A stretch of DNA of 62,980 nucleotides from SIG440 sp045648205 (GTDB lineage Bacteria > Bacillota > Clostridia > Monoglobales > Monoglobaceae). Each line of letters begins with the position of its first letter. Positions within the stretch are counted from its first letter, which is position 1. Shown piece after piece: positions 31,583 through 40,719 of the stretch. A model generated the notes under the pieces. It did no database searches, had not been told where the DNA came from, and saw nothing but the letters and a program-made list of their open reading frames with translations. The position numbers and the translations under genes were made by a program. The stretch spans positions 1 to 62,980 of the forward strand of contig JAZRNM010000037.1 of assembly GCA_045648205.1 (NCBI GenBank), written 5' to 3'.

Positions 31583-33514
31583 TTAAATATCAAGATTGAC
31601 AACTGATTTTGAGTGTTCTTCAATGAACTCACGTCTTGGTTCAACCTTGTCACCCATAAGAATTGTGAAAATCTCATCGGCACGTCTCGCATCTTCAAGG
31701 TCGACACGGAGCATAATTCTCGTTTCAGGATCCATTGTTGTTTCCCAGAGCTGTTCGGGGTTCATTTCACCAAGACCCTTGTATCTCTGGATTGATGCGT
31801 CGGGAATTTCTTCAAGTGCCGCCTTTAAGTCATCGTCGTTGTATGCATATTTAACTTTTTTGCCCTTATACACCTTATAAAGCGGTGGTTGCGCGATATA
31901 AACGTGCCCTTCACGGATAAGGGGTTCCATATAACGGAAGAAAAATGTGAGAAGAAGTGTTCTGATGTGAGCACCGTCAACATCGGCATCGGCCATAATT
32001 ACAACCTTGCCGTATCTGATTTTTGACACATCAAAATCAGGACCTATTCCCGCACCGATTGCTGTTATAACCGGAAGGAGCTTTTCATTGCTAAAAACCT
32101 TGTCAATACGGGATTTTTCAACGTTGAGCATTTTTCCCCAAAGTGGCAGAATTGCCTGAAAACGTCTGTCTCTTCCCTGCTTGGCACTGCCACCCGCAGA
32201 ATCTCCCTCGACGATATATATTTCGGTGAATTCTGTGTCCCTTGAAGAACAGTCAGCCAGCTTTCCCGGGAGAGTGCTGCTTTCAAGTGCAGATTTTCTC
32301 CTTGTGTTGTCCCTTGCCCTTTTTGCCGCCTCTCTTGCTCTTGATGCAGTCATTGCCTTTTCAACAACAATCTTTGCAACTGCGGGGTTTTCTTCAAAAA
32401 ACTCACTCAGCTTTTCGTTCAGCATTTTTTCCACAATGGTTCTCATTTCGCTGTTTCCAAGCTTTGTCTTTGTCTGTCCCTCAAACTGAGCCTCTGTCAC
32501 TTTCACTGAAATAACGCAGGCAATTCCCTCACGGGTGTCCTCACCCTTGAGGTTTTCTTCGTTATCCTTGAGGAACTTATATTTTCTCGCATAATCGTTT
32601 ATAACCTTTGTAAGTGCTGCTTTGAAGCCTGTCTCGTGAGTTCCGCCCTCTGTTGTGTTGATGTTGTTGGCAAAGCTCATTATGTCTTCTGTGTAGCTGT
32701 CGTTATACTGAATTGCAATTTCGGCTTCGGAGTTTTCACGAATTGAATTCACATAAATAACACCTTCGTGAATTGCAGTCTTGTTTCTGTTGAGATATTC
32801 AACATATTCCTTTATTCCGCCCTCATAGTGGAGAACATTTTCTCTTTCTGTTCCCTTGTCATTTGGTCTTTCATCTCTTAGAACAATTCTTATTCCCGCA
32901 TTGAGAAATGCCTGCTCACGAAGTCTTTTCAAAAGAATGTCATAGTCATAAACCAAATCTTCAAAAATTTCATAGTCAGGCTTGAAATGAACAAAAGTTC
33001 CCGTTTTGTCAGTTTCACCTATCACTTTCAGTTCATCAGTTTTCGCACCGCGAATATATTTTTGATAATGAATATTTTTTCCGTCACAAATTTCAACCTC
33101 GAGATATTCTGAAAGGGCATTAACAACAGACGCACCAACACCGTGAAGTCCGCCTGAAACCTTGTATCCGCCACCGCCGAATTTTCCGCCGGCGTGCAGA
33201 ACGGTGAAAACAACTTCAACTGCAGGAAGCCCGGTCTGAGCCTGAATTCCCACAGGGATACCACGGCCGTCATCTCGGACGGTTATGGAATTGTCCTCCT
33301 TGATTGTCACCTGGATTTCCTTACAATAACCTGCCAATGCTTCATCAATGGAGTTGTCCACAATTTCATAAACAAGATGATGAAGACCTCTTGAGGTTGT
33401 TGAACCGATGTACATCCCCGGTCTTTTTCTAACCGCCTCAAGCCCTTCAAGAACCTGAATATTACTTTCGTCGTAGGAGTTTTCTACCGGTACATTTGTA
33501 ATACTTTCTGACAT
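31583..33514 (-). CDS. gyrB: DNA gyrase subunit B
   Basis: A 643-residue ATPase subunit of gyrase. IVDNSIDEALAGYC contains the Glu/Asn ATP site, VRDDGRGIPVGI and GGLHGVGASVVNALS follow in the GHKL domain, the TOPRIM domain has YIVEGDSAGGSAKQGRDR and IMADADVDGAHIRTLLL, and the C-terminus has IQRYKGLGEMNPEQLWETTM. Together with GyrA it introduces negative supercoils. Length is normal for a Gram-positive gyrase B. It follows remB by 41 bases in the conserved dnaN-recF-remB-gyrB order near the origin. GAAAGGTAAAGGG precedes the ATG. Confidence 0.98.
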   Translation of the reverse strand: MSESITNVPVENSYDESNIQVLEGLEAVRKRPGMYIGSTTSRGLHHLVYEIVDNSIDEALAGYCKEIQVTIKEDNSITVRDDGRGIPVGIQAQTGLPAVEVVFTVLHAGGKFGGGGYKVSGGLHGVGASVVNALSEYLEVEICDGKNIHYQKYIRGAKTDELKVIGETDKTGTFVHFKPDYEIFEDLVYDYDILLKRLREQAFLNAGIRIVLRDERPNDKGTERENVLHYEGGIKEYVEYLNRNKTAIHEGVIYVNSIRENSEAEIAIQYNDSYTEDIMSFANNINTTEGGTHETGFKAALTKVINDYARKYKFLKDNEENLKGEDTREGIACVISVKVTEAQFEGQTKTKLGNSEMRTIVEKMLNEKLSEFFEENPAVAKIVVEKAMTASRAREAAKRARDNTRRKSALESSTLPGKLADCSSRDTEFTEIYIVEGDSAGGSAKQGRDRRFQAILPLWGKMLNVEKSRIDKVFSNEKLLPVITAIGAGIGPDFDVSKIRYGKVVIMADADVDGAHIRTLLLTFFFRYMEPLIREGHVYIAQPPLYKVYKGKKVKYAYNDDDLKAALEEIPDASIQRYKGLGEMNPEQLWETTMDPETRIMLRVDLEDARRADEIFTILMGDKVEPRREFIEEHSKSVVNLDI

Positions 33515-33555
33515 AATAACTACCCTTTACCTTTCTCAAATTTATTGAGCCCAAA

Positions 33556-33810
33556 TTATCCGAACTTTTTTATTCTTCCGGCAAGTGCCTTGGTTGAAAT
33601 GTTTGTTATATAAATAACCGATTGTCCTTTTTCTTCACAAAGAACGAAGGATTTGGGAATTTCTTCTGAAACATTTCTCACAAAGCCTTCTTCTTCAACA
33701 ATTTTTAGAAATTCCTTTGAATATTTTGAAATTGAAGTGCTTTCAAGGTCCAGAATGGATATTATATTTTTTGTGTTAACAACAGTGTCACAACCTAAAT
33801 GAAGATACAT
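33556..33810 (-). CDS. remB: DUF370 extracellular-matrix regulator (RemB-like)
   Basis: An 84-residue protein of the DUF370 family, in the recF-gyrB position where Bacillus has remB (yaaB). MYLHLGCDTVVNTKNIISILDLE at the N-terminus and SVIYITNISTKALAGRI at the C-terminus are conserved. The related RemA is a DNA-binding ring that activates biofilm genes; RemB is less studied. Its first codons overlap the end of recF by 16 bases, showing translational coupling. Confidence 0.9.
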   Translation of the reverse strand: MYLHLGCDTVVNTKNIISILDLESTSISKYSKEFLKIVEEEGFVRNVSEEIPKSFVLCEEKGQSVIYITNISTKALAGRIKKFG

Positions 33811-34901
33811 TCCGAAACACTTCCTTTCTCAATTCTTATCATTTTTCCGCTTTTCATATTTTTAAATTTTTCACTGTCTGTGCAGGTAATAAAAATCTGC
33901 ATATTCTGAAGCTTATTTAAAACATAATCCTGTCTTTCTGTATCAAGTTCACTCATAATATCATCAAGCAGAAGAATGGGATATTCCCCTATTTCCTCTT
34001 TAAAAAGCTCAACTTCTGCTATTTTTTGAACCAGAACAGCAGTTTTTTGTTGACCTTGCGATGCAAAAAGTTTCAAATCTGCACCGTTTATCTTGAATTC
34101 TATATCATCTCTGTGCGGACCAAAAATAGACTCACGATATCTTTTTTCTCTTTCAAAAATATCTTTTGATTTTTTCTCTAAAATTTCCCTCAAATTTTCT
34201 ATCGTTTTTTCATCAATATTCAAACCGCAGGAGAAATAATCCATCTGAAGATTTTCTCTTCCCTCAGATATATCAAGTTGAACCTTTTTTGCAAAGCTTT
34301 CAATTTTCTTTATATACTCATATCTGACTTTTATTATATATTCACTCAAATCAATTATTTTCTCATTGAGGACAGAAAGAAAAATTTCATCAATTTTTTC
34401 TTCTTTCAGAAGATTGTTTTTTTGTTCAATCAGCCTTTTATAATCAGAAAGTGCCGAAACATAACCAACTTTCAACTGACTTATCATTATATCAATGTTT
34501 TTTCTTCTTTTTTTGGGACCTTCTCTTATAAGACTCAAATATTCAGGTCCAAAAAAAACCACATTAAATTTTCCCACCAAATCTGAATTTCTTTTGACTG
34601 GAATTTCGTTTATAAAAATTTGCTTTCTCTTTTTTTTGTCAAGAAAAATTTCACCAAAAAAATCATTTTCTCTTGAATTAAAATTCATTTTTATCTCAGA
34701 AAAATCCTCTTCAAATTTTATCATTTCTGTGTCTTTTGAAGCTCTGTTTGACTTTCCGAGAGAAAATAAATAAATTCCCTCTAATATATTTGTTTTTCCC
34801 TGAGCATTATTCCCATAGATTATATTCAATTTTTCATGAAATTCTATTTTCTCATTTTTATAATTTCTGAAATTTTTAAAACTTATATCTCTTACAATCA
34901 T
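33795..34901 (-). CDS. recF: DNA repair and replication protein RecF
   Basis: A 368-residue SMC-like ATPase. IYGNNAQGKTNILEGIYLFS is Walker A, SQGQQKTAVL the signature motif and PILLLDDIMSELDTERQDY Walker B with the D-loop. RecF loads RecA at single-strand gaps with RecO and RecR. It overlaps dnaN by 4 bases (ATGA) upstream and remB downstream. The small S4-domain gene (yaaA/rlbA) usually lying between dnaN and recF is missing. The gene is markedly richer in A and T than gyrB. Confidence 0.96.
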   Translation of the reverse strand: MIVRDISFKNFRNYKNEKIEFHEKLNIIYGNNAQGKTNILEGIYLFSLGKSNRASKDTEMIKFEEDFSEIKMNFNSRENDFFGEIFLDKKKRKQIFINEIPVKRNSDLVGKFNVVFFGPEYLSLIREGPKKRRKNIDIMISQLKVGYVSALSDYKRLIEQKNNLLKEEKIDEIFLSVLNEKIIDLSEYIIKVRYEYIKKIESFAKKVQLDISEGRENLQMDYFSCGLNIDEKTIENLREILEKKSKDIFEREKRYRESIFGPHRDDIEFKINGADLKLFASQGQQKTAVLVQKIAEVELFKEEIGEYPILLLDDIMSELDTERQDYVLNKLQNMQIFITCTDSEKFKNMKSGKMIRIEKGSVSECIFI

Positions 34902-36004
34902 TTAAGCTTTCTCGGAAGAAGAAGATAAAGATATTTATCTCCCTCGACGGGTGTCACAATCATGGGATTTATGTTCTTTTTGAATTTTATTCTAACATTT
35001 TCATCATCGCAGGCTCTCAAAACATCAAGCAAAAATTCATTGAAAAACCCGATTTCAAGCTCTGCATTTCCCGTTTCAACACAAATATTGTCTTCAACCT
35101 TTCCAACAATTGTCTCGCAGGAAACATTTATGTTGTTTTCCTTTATATTAAGTTTTATAGGAGCATCATTTGAATTGCCGTTTATAATAAGAGAAGCACG
35201 ATAAACACAATCAAAAAGTTCATAAAGAGGACAATCAAACTCAATTTCACTGTCTGTGTAAATTGCACTGTCATACTTTATGTATTCACCTTCAATGAGA
35301 CGTGTAACAATCTTGCAGTTTTCAAAAACAAAAACCGCATTTTTTGAAGTGCAATTTATTTCCACCATTGAATCATCGTCTTTTATGATTTTGTTTATTT
35401 CGCTCAATGTTTTTGCAGGAACAATAAACTTCTTCGCGGGATATTCCTTGTCAAGATGATAATTTCTGACAGCCATTTTGAAACCGTCTGTTGAAATCAT
35501 TTTTATAACATTTCCTTCAATTTCGACAAGACATCCCTTGAGAACCGGTCTGTTGTCACTGAGAGATGTACAGAAAATTGTTTTTGAAATCATTTCTCTA
35601 AGAGATTTTGCATTAACCTTTATTGAATAATCATGACAAACTTCAGGAAGTTCAGGAAAATCAAGAGGATTGAGTCCCATTATTTCAAATTTTGAGTTTC
35701 CGCTCTTTATTGTGCAAAAATTAATTTCATTTGTTTCAATATAAACTTCTTCTGAAGGAAGGGTTTTTATAATATTTCCCAATATTTTTGCATTCAAAAC
35801 AGCTTGTCCGGGCTTTATAACTCTTGCCTCGGCTTTTGCTTCAATTCCCATTTCCATATCATTTGAAACAAATGTTATTGTTCCTTCAATGTCTGCTTTT
35901 ATTAAAATTCCCTCAAGTATAGGAAAATTTGAATGAGTGGAAACAGCCTTTGAAACTGCACTGATTGCATCATTTAATATATTTTTGTTGCAAATTATAT
36001 TCAT
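34898..36004 (-). CDS. dnaN: DNA polymerase III sliding clamp
   Basis: A 368-residue beta clamp. MNIICNKNILNDAISAVSKAV begins domain 1, HSNFPILEGILIKA is the conserved first-domain stretch, CLVEIEGNVIKMISTDGFKMAV lies in domain 2 and the end (GDKYLYLLLPRKL) is the usual clamp C-terminus. The ring holds polymerases on DNA. The ATG at 36004 follows GAAAGGG; an in-frame start 48 bases upstream adds residues not seen in the family. It is the first gene left of the probable origin, but dnaA, its usual partner, is not upstream. Confidence 0.97.
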   Translation of the reverse strand: MNIICNKNILNDAISAVSKAVSTHSNFPILEGILIKADIEGTITFVSNDMEMGIEAKAEARVIKPGQAVLNAKILGNIIKTLPSEEVYIETNEINFCTIKSGNSKFEIMGLNPLDFPELPEVCHDYSIKVNAKSLREMISKTIFCTSLSDNRPVLKGCLVEIEGNVIKMISTDGFKMAVRNYHLDKEYPAKKFIVPAKTLSEINKIIKDDDSMVEINCTSKNAVFVFENCKIVTRLIEGEYIKYDSAIYTDSEIEFDCPLYELFDCVYRASLIINGNSNDAPIKLNIKENNINVSCETIVGKVEDNICVETGNAELEIGFFNEFLLDVLRACDDENVRIKFKKNINPMIVTPVEGDKYLYLLLPRKLK

Positions 36005-36059
36005 TTTAACAAAATCCCTTTCTTCGATAAAATAATTATCCTTTTCAGCCAATTATATT

Positions 36060-36400
36060 ATATCATATGAGGGGAATAAAATCAATCATTTTTTGCGATT
36101 GATGGTATGTTTTTTTTGTTTAAATGATAAAGGGATATTTTTTTGAATTTTTTTATATATATATAATATATTTATTTATATGTTGTTGAAGCTGTTGTTG
36201 TATATGTTGATAATGTGAAAAAGTGTATAAAAGTATATATAATAAAAAGAAAAACGATGTGGACAAATATGTTTATAAGTGTGAAAAGTTATAAACATAA
36301 TTAACAGGTCAAAAAATTCAAAAATTTTGTTAACAACAGAGATTAAAATTATCAACTGAAAATTGTGGATAAGTTGTTTTTTTAAATTTTAAATAAGCAT
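36060..36400. other. oriC: Probable chromosomal replication origin
   Basis: The 480 bases between dnaN (leftward) and the ferredoxin gene (rightward) are non-coding and extremely AT-rich. An exact DnaA box, TGTGGATAA, lies at 36364-36372; one-mismatch forms are TGTGGACAA (36258-36266), TGTTGATAA (36205-36213), AGTGTATAA (36222-36230) and TTATAAACA (36289-36297, opposite orientation). A pure A/T tract at about 36140-36180 could be the unwinding element. Genes diverge from this point on both sides, and parS/parAB lie 14 kb away. dnaA is not here, so the origin call is strong inference from context and boxes. Confidence 0.75.
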
Positions 36401-36428
36401 TGACAAATAATAAAAAATAATATATTAT
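36400..36428 (+). promoter_or_regulatory. Promoter of the ferredoxin gene
   Basis: TTGACA, 17 bases, TATTAT (or TATAAT three bases later), about 55 bases before the ATG. Confidence 0.75.
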
Positions 36429-36484
36429 AATGTTGTAATTTGTAAAACAAATTACATTATTACACTTGATTAGAGGTGAAAAAA

Positions 36485-36652
36485 ATGGCTTATACAATTT
36501 CAGATGATTGCATTATGTGTGGTGCTTGCGAGGGAGAATGTCCTGTTTCTTGCATTTCAGAAGGTGATGGCAAGTACGTTATTGATGCAGATGCTTGCAT
36601 TGATTGCGGAAGCTGTGCAGGAGTTTGTCCTGTTGATGCTCCTCAGGCATAA
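36485..36652 (+). CDS. 2[4Fe-4S] ferredoxin
   Basis: A 55-residue clostridial ferredoxin. Two cluster motifs are complete: CIMCGACEGECP (C9, C12, C15, C19) and CIDCGSCAGVCP (C39, C42, C45, C49). It carries low-potential electrons for anaerobic enzymes in the cytoplasm. It has a strong promoter, GAGGTG before the ATG and a terminator of its own, so it is probably abundant. It is the first gene to the right of the origin, a position that gives high gene dosage. Confidence 0.95.
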   Translation: MAYTISDDCIMCGACEGECPVSCISEGDGKYVIDADACIDCGSCAGVCPVDAPQA

Positions 36653-36671
36653 TAAAATTTTTAGTAAAGAG

Positions 36672-36702
36672 AAAGAGAGCATTTTATTGCTCTCTTTTAA
36701 TT
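36672..36702 (+). terminator. Terminator of the ferredoxin gene
   Basis: Stem AAAGAGAGCA / TGCTCTCTTT with a 6-base loop and T-rich tail. Confidence 0.8.
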
Positions 36703-36717
36703 TTTTAAGGTGTTTAT

Positions 36718-37422
36718 ATGAATAGAGAAATTTTTGAAAAAGGTCTTATGGACCTCGAATTTAAAATAGATAATAATATAGTAGAAAAATTTTCAATTTA
36801 TTCTTCACTTTTGGTTGAATGGAATGAAAAAATGAATCTGACTGCAGTTACAGAACCGTCTGAAATATCGGTTAAACATTTTCTTGACAGCATTGCACCT
36901 CTCAGTGTACTTGATTTAAGAGAAAATTCAAAGGTAATTGATGTGGGAACTGGTGCAGGTTTTCCCGGTGTTCCAATAAAAATTATGAGGTCTGACATTG
37001 ATTTGACTCTTCTTGATTCACTTAACAAAAGAATTAATTTTCTCAAAGAGGTTTCTGAAAAAATTTGTCTCGAAAAGATTTCATTTGTTCATGGAAGGGC
37101 AGAAGATTTGGGAAAAGACAAAGAATATAGAGAAAAATATGATTATGCAGTTTCAAGAGCTGTTGCAAATTTGAAAGTTTTGAGTGAATATTGTATTCCA
37201 TTTTTAAAAGTAGGTGGAATTTTTGCAGCTTTCAAACAATTTGAAGCTCAGGAGGAAATTGATGAAGCAAGAAGTATAATAGGAAATATTGGAGGAAAAA
37301 TTGTTGATGTAAAAGAAATAAGAATTCCTCAGTCCGAAATAATGAGAAAAATTATAATTATAGAAAAAACAAAAGAAACACCCGTTCAATTTCCAAGAAG
37401 GGCAAATAAGATAAAAAAATAG
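36718..37422 (+). CDS. rsmG: 16S rRNA (guanine527-N7)-methyltransferase
   Basis: A 234-residue RsmG (GidB). NLTAVTEPSEISVKHFLDSI and VIDVGTGAGFPGVPIKI form the SAM site, FVHGRAEDLG and YDYAVSRAVANLKVLSEYC follow. It methylates G527 of 16S rRNA. In most Bacillota it lies close to the origin next to mnmG and noc/parA; here mnmG and mnmE are absent and mntP follows. AAGGTG precedes the ATG. Like its neighbours it is strongly AT-rich. Confidence 0.96.
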   Translation: MNREIFEKGLMDLEFKIDNNIVEKFSIYSSLLVEWNEKMNLTAVTEPSEISVKHFLDSIAPLSVLDLRENSKVIDVGTGAGFPGVPIKIMRSDIDLTLLDSLNKRINFLKEVSEKICLEKISFVHGRAEDLGKDKEYREKYDYAVSRAVANLKVLSEYCIPFLKVGGIFAAFKQFEAQEEIDEARSIIGNIGGKIVDVKEIRIPQSEIMRKIIIIEKTKETPVQFPRRANKIKK

Positions 37423-37437
37423 AAAGGATTAAAAAAT

Positions 37438-38001
37438 ATGAGTTTGATGGTTTTTTTGACGGGAGTTAGTCTTTCAATGGATGCTTTTTCTGTTGCTGTG
37501 ACAGATGGTCTATGTCTTGGGAAAATAAGATTTAAAGATGCCCTGAAAATTGGTTTGTTTTTTGGAATTTTTCAGGGAATTATGCCCTTGATTGGTTATT
37601 TTGCAGGTCTTTTGTTTGCTGACCTGATAAAGAATATTGACCACTGGATTGCATTTTTTATCCTTGGAATCATTGGTTTTAATATGATAAGAGAGTCAAT
37701 TGAAAAGATAAAAAATCCTGAAGAATGTTGTTTTAAAAAACTTAAATACAAGGAACTGTTTTTTCAGTCAATTGCCACAAGTATTGATGCGCTGGCAGTT
37801 GGAATTACTTTTGCTGCTCTCAATGTAAATATTTTTTCAGCTGCAAGTGTTATTTGCCTCATTACTTTTCTGATAAGTTTTTTCGGAGTTTATCTTGGAA
37901 ACAGGATAGGGAAATTTTTAAGAGAAAAGGCTGAAATTTTTGGCGGCACGGTTCTTATTTTGATTGGAATTAAGATTTTGATTGAGCATTTGTTCTTTTA
38001 A
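37438..38001 (+). CDS. mntP: Manganese efflux pump MntP
   Basis: A 187-residue membrane protein of the MntP family with six hydrophobic segments. LSMDAFSVAVTDGLCLG (helix 1) and ATSIDALAVGITFAAL (helix 4) are the duplicated DA motifs that bind Mn2+; FGIFQGIMPLIGYFAG and IGIKILIEHLFF are also typical. It exports excess manganese. Only 15 bases separate it from rsmG, leaving no room for the yybP-ykoY riboswitch that often controls mntP. GAAAGGA precedes the ATG. Confidence 0.95.
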   Translation: MSLMVFLTGVSLSMDAFSVAVTDGLCLGKIRFKDALKIGLFFGIFQGIMPLIGYFAGLLFADLIKNIDHWIAFFILGIIGFNMIRESIEKIKNPEECCFKKLKYKELFFQSIATSIDALAVGITFAALNVNIFSAASVICLITFLISFFGVYLGNRIGKFLREKAEIFGGTVLILIGIKILIEHLFF

Positions 38002-38012
38002 AGGAGGAAAAA

Positions 38013-38918
38013 ATGATTTACACAGTTACACTTAACCCGGCAATTGATTATGTAATAAAATGTGATAATTTGAAAGTTGGAAAAATAAACAGAACAAATA
38101 ATGAAAATTTTATTGCCGGCGGAAAAGGAATAAATATTTCAAAGGTTCTCAAAATTTTTCAGGTGGAAAGCGTTAATTTTGGGTTTGTCGGAGGATTTAC
38201 GGGAGATTTTATCGAAAAGAGCTTGTCTTGCGAGAAAATAAATTGTGATTTTGACCATGTTGAAGATGGTTTTTCCCGCGTTAACGTAAAGATAAAAAGT
38301 GATGAAGAAACGGATATAAATGGCCAGGGTCCAAAAATTTCTGAGGAAAATATAAATGAATTTTTCGAGAAACTAGAAAAAATAGAAGACGGAGATATCC
38401 TTGTTCTTTCGGGAAATATTCCAAAAAACTTAAGTGAAGATTTTTATGAGAAAATTATAAAGAAAGTAAATAAAAAAGATATAAAGATAGTTGTTGATGC
38501 AGAAAAAAATTTAATTTTGAATACTCTGAAATACAGTCCGTTTTTGATAAAGCCAAATAATTTTGAGATGGAAGAAATTCTGGGAGAGAAACTAGATAGC
38601 GTTGAAAAAATTATTGAAGGAGCAAAAAAACTTCAAAAAATGGGAGCGAAAAATGTACTTGTTTCCCGTGGCGGCGATGGCGGAATTTTTGTGGCAGAAA
38701 CGGGAGAAGTTTTTTGTTGCGATTCACCAAAAGGAAAAGTTGTGAACACAACGGGAGCCGGAGATTCGGTGGTTGCAGGCTTTTTGGCAGAATTTGAAAA
38801 GAGCGGAGATTTTGAAAGAGCGTTCAAATTCGGGCTTGCAACCGGGAGTGCAACCGCCTTTTCAGAGGAATTTCCAACACTTGCGGAGGTTGAAAAATTG
38901 TTTTCCTCCACATTTTAA
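38013..38918 (+). CDS. PfkB-family 1-phosphofructokinase
   Basis: A 301-residue sugar kinase. MIYTVTLNPAIDYVIKCDNL, FIAGGKGINISKVL and VNTTGAGDSVVAGFLAEF (catalytic Asp in GAGD) place it in the FruK/LacC group. It phosphorylates fructose-1-phosphate or tagatose-6-phosphate to the bisphosphate. No fructose PTS gene is adjacent, so the substrate remains open; the class II aldolase at 54 kb could use the product. AAAGGAGG lies before the ATG, 11 bases after mntP, so it is likely read from the rsmG transcript. Confidence 0.9.
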   Translation: MIYTVTLNPAIDYVIKCDNLKVGKINRTNNENFIAGGKGINISKVLKIFQVESVNFGFVGGFTGDFIEKSLSCEKINCDFDHVEDGFSRVNVKIKSDEETDINGQGPKISEENINEFFEKLEKIEDGDILVLSGNIPKNLSEDFYEKIIKKVNKKDIKIVVDAEKNLILNTLKYSPFLIKPNNFEMEEILGEKLDSVEKIIEGAKKLQKMGAKNVLVSRGGDGGIFVAETGEVFCCDSPKGKVVNTTGAGDSVVAGFLAEFEKSGDFERAFKFGLATGSATAFSEEFPTLAEVEKLFSSTF

Positions 38919-38935
38919 AAAACTGAACAAAGATG

Positions 38936-38962
38936 AAAAGAGAGGCTTTGCCTCTCTTTTAT
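38936..38962. terminator. Shared terminator between the PfkB kinase and the phosphohexomutase gene
   Basis: Stem AAAAGAGAGGC / GCCTCTCTTTT with a TTT loop between convergent genes; symmetrical, so it can serve both. Confidence 0.9.
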
Positions 38963-40680
38963 TTTGATAAATTTTCTATGTCTTTTTTTATGAGATTCAA
39001 AAGAACTTCTGTTTCTTCCATTGAATTTCCTCGAAGAAGACAATAAAACTTCAGCTTTGGTTCTGTTCCAGAGGGACGGATTATGAAGTTGTTTTTGTCT
39101 TCAAGTTCAAGATAAATTACGTTTGATTTTGGAAGATAAATTTTTTCTGTTTTTCCGCTTTGAAGGTCTGTTCTTACCGATGTGCTGTAGTCACGGACAG
39201 CAACAACCTTTTTGCCTCCGATTGAGGTGGGCGGGTTTGTGCGGATATTTTCCATAATTCCCTTTATCTTTTCAAGACCTTCTATTCCCTCAAGGGTTAA
39301 GGATTCAACAAATTCGTTGGAGTATCCGTACTTTTTATAGATGTTTTGAAGCTGGTCAAAAAGACTCAGGCCCATTTTGCGATAGAAAAGAGCCATTTCC
39401 GCAATAAGAACACTTGCAGCAACCGCGTCCTTGTCACGGGCATAAGTTCCGGGCAGACAGCCATAGCTTTCTTCAAAACCAAAAACGTATGTGCCCTTTC
39501 CGGATTCTTCGGCTTCCTTTATTTTCTCACCTATAAACTTGAAACCCGTGAGAACGTCAATCATTGAGACGCCATAGAAATCGCAAATATCTTTGGTTAT
39601 ATTGGTGGTAACAATGGTTTTCACAACAAAACTATCTTCGGGAAGATTACCTGATTTCTTTCTCATCTTCAGGAGATATTCACAAAGAAGAATTCCGGTC
39701 TGATTACCGGTGAGCGTTACATATTCACCGGAATTGTCACGAATAAGTACACCCACACGGTCTGCATCGGGGTCTGTGCCGATTATAAGGTCCGCACCTT
39801 TTTCCTTTGCAAGCTTGATTGCAAGAGCAAAGCCCTCTTTATTTTCGGGATTTGGAGCAGAAACTGTGGGGAAATCTCCATCGGGTTCTTCCTGCTCTTT
39901 GACAACCTCCACATTTTCAAAGCCAACGGCTTTGAGAGCTCTGAGGACGGGCTTGTTTCCGGAACCGTGAAATGGAGTGTAGACAAATTTCAGTTCTTTT
40001 CCAAATTCTTTTGAAAGTTCAGGATTCTGGCATTGGGATAGTACTTCCTTTATATAAGCCTCTTCAACCTCATCACCCAGAATCTCGATTATTCCTGACT
40101 TCACGCCCTCGTCAAAGCTTATCATTTTTGCTCCGCTGAACAACGGGGTTTTCTCAATTTCTTCAAACACAATTGAAGCAAGATGCGGCGCGAGCTGGGC
40201 ACCATCGTTGCCATAAACCTTGTAGCCGTTGTATTTTGCAGGGTTGTGGCTTGCTGTTATAACAATTCCTGCAGTGGTTTTTTTGTGTCGGATTGTGAAG
40301 GAAAGAAGGGGAACGGGTTTGAGTTCAGGAAAAATGTATGCCTTTATGCCGTTTGCTGCCAAAACACAAGCTGCAGTTTTTGCAAACTCATCGGACTTGT
40401 GACGGCTGTCATAGGCAATTGCAACACTGAGGAAAGCATCCTCGGGATTGGTTTTTTTTAGCTGATTTGCAAGGCCCTGAGTTGCCCTTGCAACAATATA
40501 AGAATTCATCCGGTTGAGACCAAGACCAATTACACCACGGAGACCCGCTGTTCCAAATTCAAGAGATTTGTAAAACCTGTCCTTTATCTCTTCACTACAG
40601 TCCTTCATTTTCTCAAGCTCGGCTTTTTCTTCAGGAAGAACGTTTTTGAGCCAAAGCTCATATTCCTTTAAATAATCCAT
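38959..40680 (-). CDS. pgcA: Phosphoglucomutase / phosphomannomutase
   Basis: A 573-residue alpha-D-phosphohexomutase. VITASHNPAKYNGYKVYG carries the phosphorylated Ser, IIGTDPDADRVGVL is the metal loop, GFEESYGCLPGTYARDKDAV the sugar loop and RPSGTEPKLKFY the phosphate loop. Length matches the PgcA-type enzymes of Bacillota. It converts glucose-6-phosphate and glucose-1-phosphate, giving precursors for cell-wall polymers and glycolipids, which fits the many glycosyltransferases in the window. It is a single gene with its own promoter. Confidence 0.93.
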   Translation of the reverse strand: MDYLKEYELWLKNVLPEEKAELEKMKDCSEEIKDRFYKSLEFGTAGLRGVIGLGLNRMNSYIVARATQGLANQLKKTNPEDAFLSVAIAYDSRHKSDEFAKTAACVLAANGIKAYIFPELKPVPLLSFTIRHKKTTAGIVITASHNPAKYNGYKVYGNDGAQLAPHLASIVFEEIEKTPLFSGAKMISFDEGVKSGIIEILGDEVEEAYIKEVLSQCQNPELSKEFGKELKFVYTPFHGSGNKPVLRALKAVGFENVEVVKEQEEPDGDFPTVSAPNPENKEGFALAIKLAKEKGADLIIGTDPDADRVGVLIRDNSGEYVTLTGNQTGILLCEYLLKMRKKSGNLPEDSFVVKTIVTTNITKDICDFYGVSMIDVLTGFKFIGEKIKEAEESGKGTYVFGFEESYGCLPGTYARDKDAVAASVLIAEMALFYRKMGLSLFDQLQNIYKKYGYSNEFVESLTLEGIEGLEKIKGIMENIRTNPPTSIGGKKVVAVRDYSTSVRTDLQSGKTEKIYLPKSNVIYLELEDKNNFIIRPSGTEPKLKFYCLLRGNSMEETEVLLNLIKKDIENLSK

Positions 40681-40719
40681 ATTTCAAAATTCCTTTCGAA
40701 ATGATTTTTCTTAAATTAT

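Noticed and set aside
37423..37437. yybP-ykoY manganese riboswitch before mntP
   Set aside because: Only 15 bases separate rsmG and mntP.
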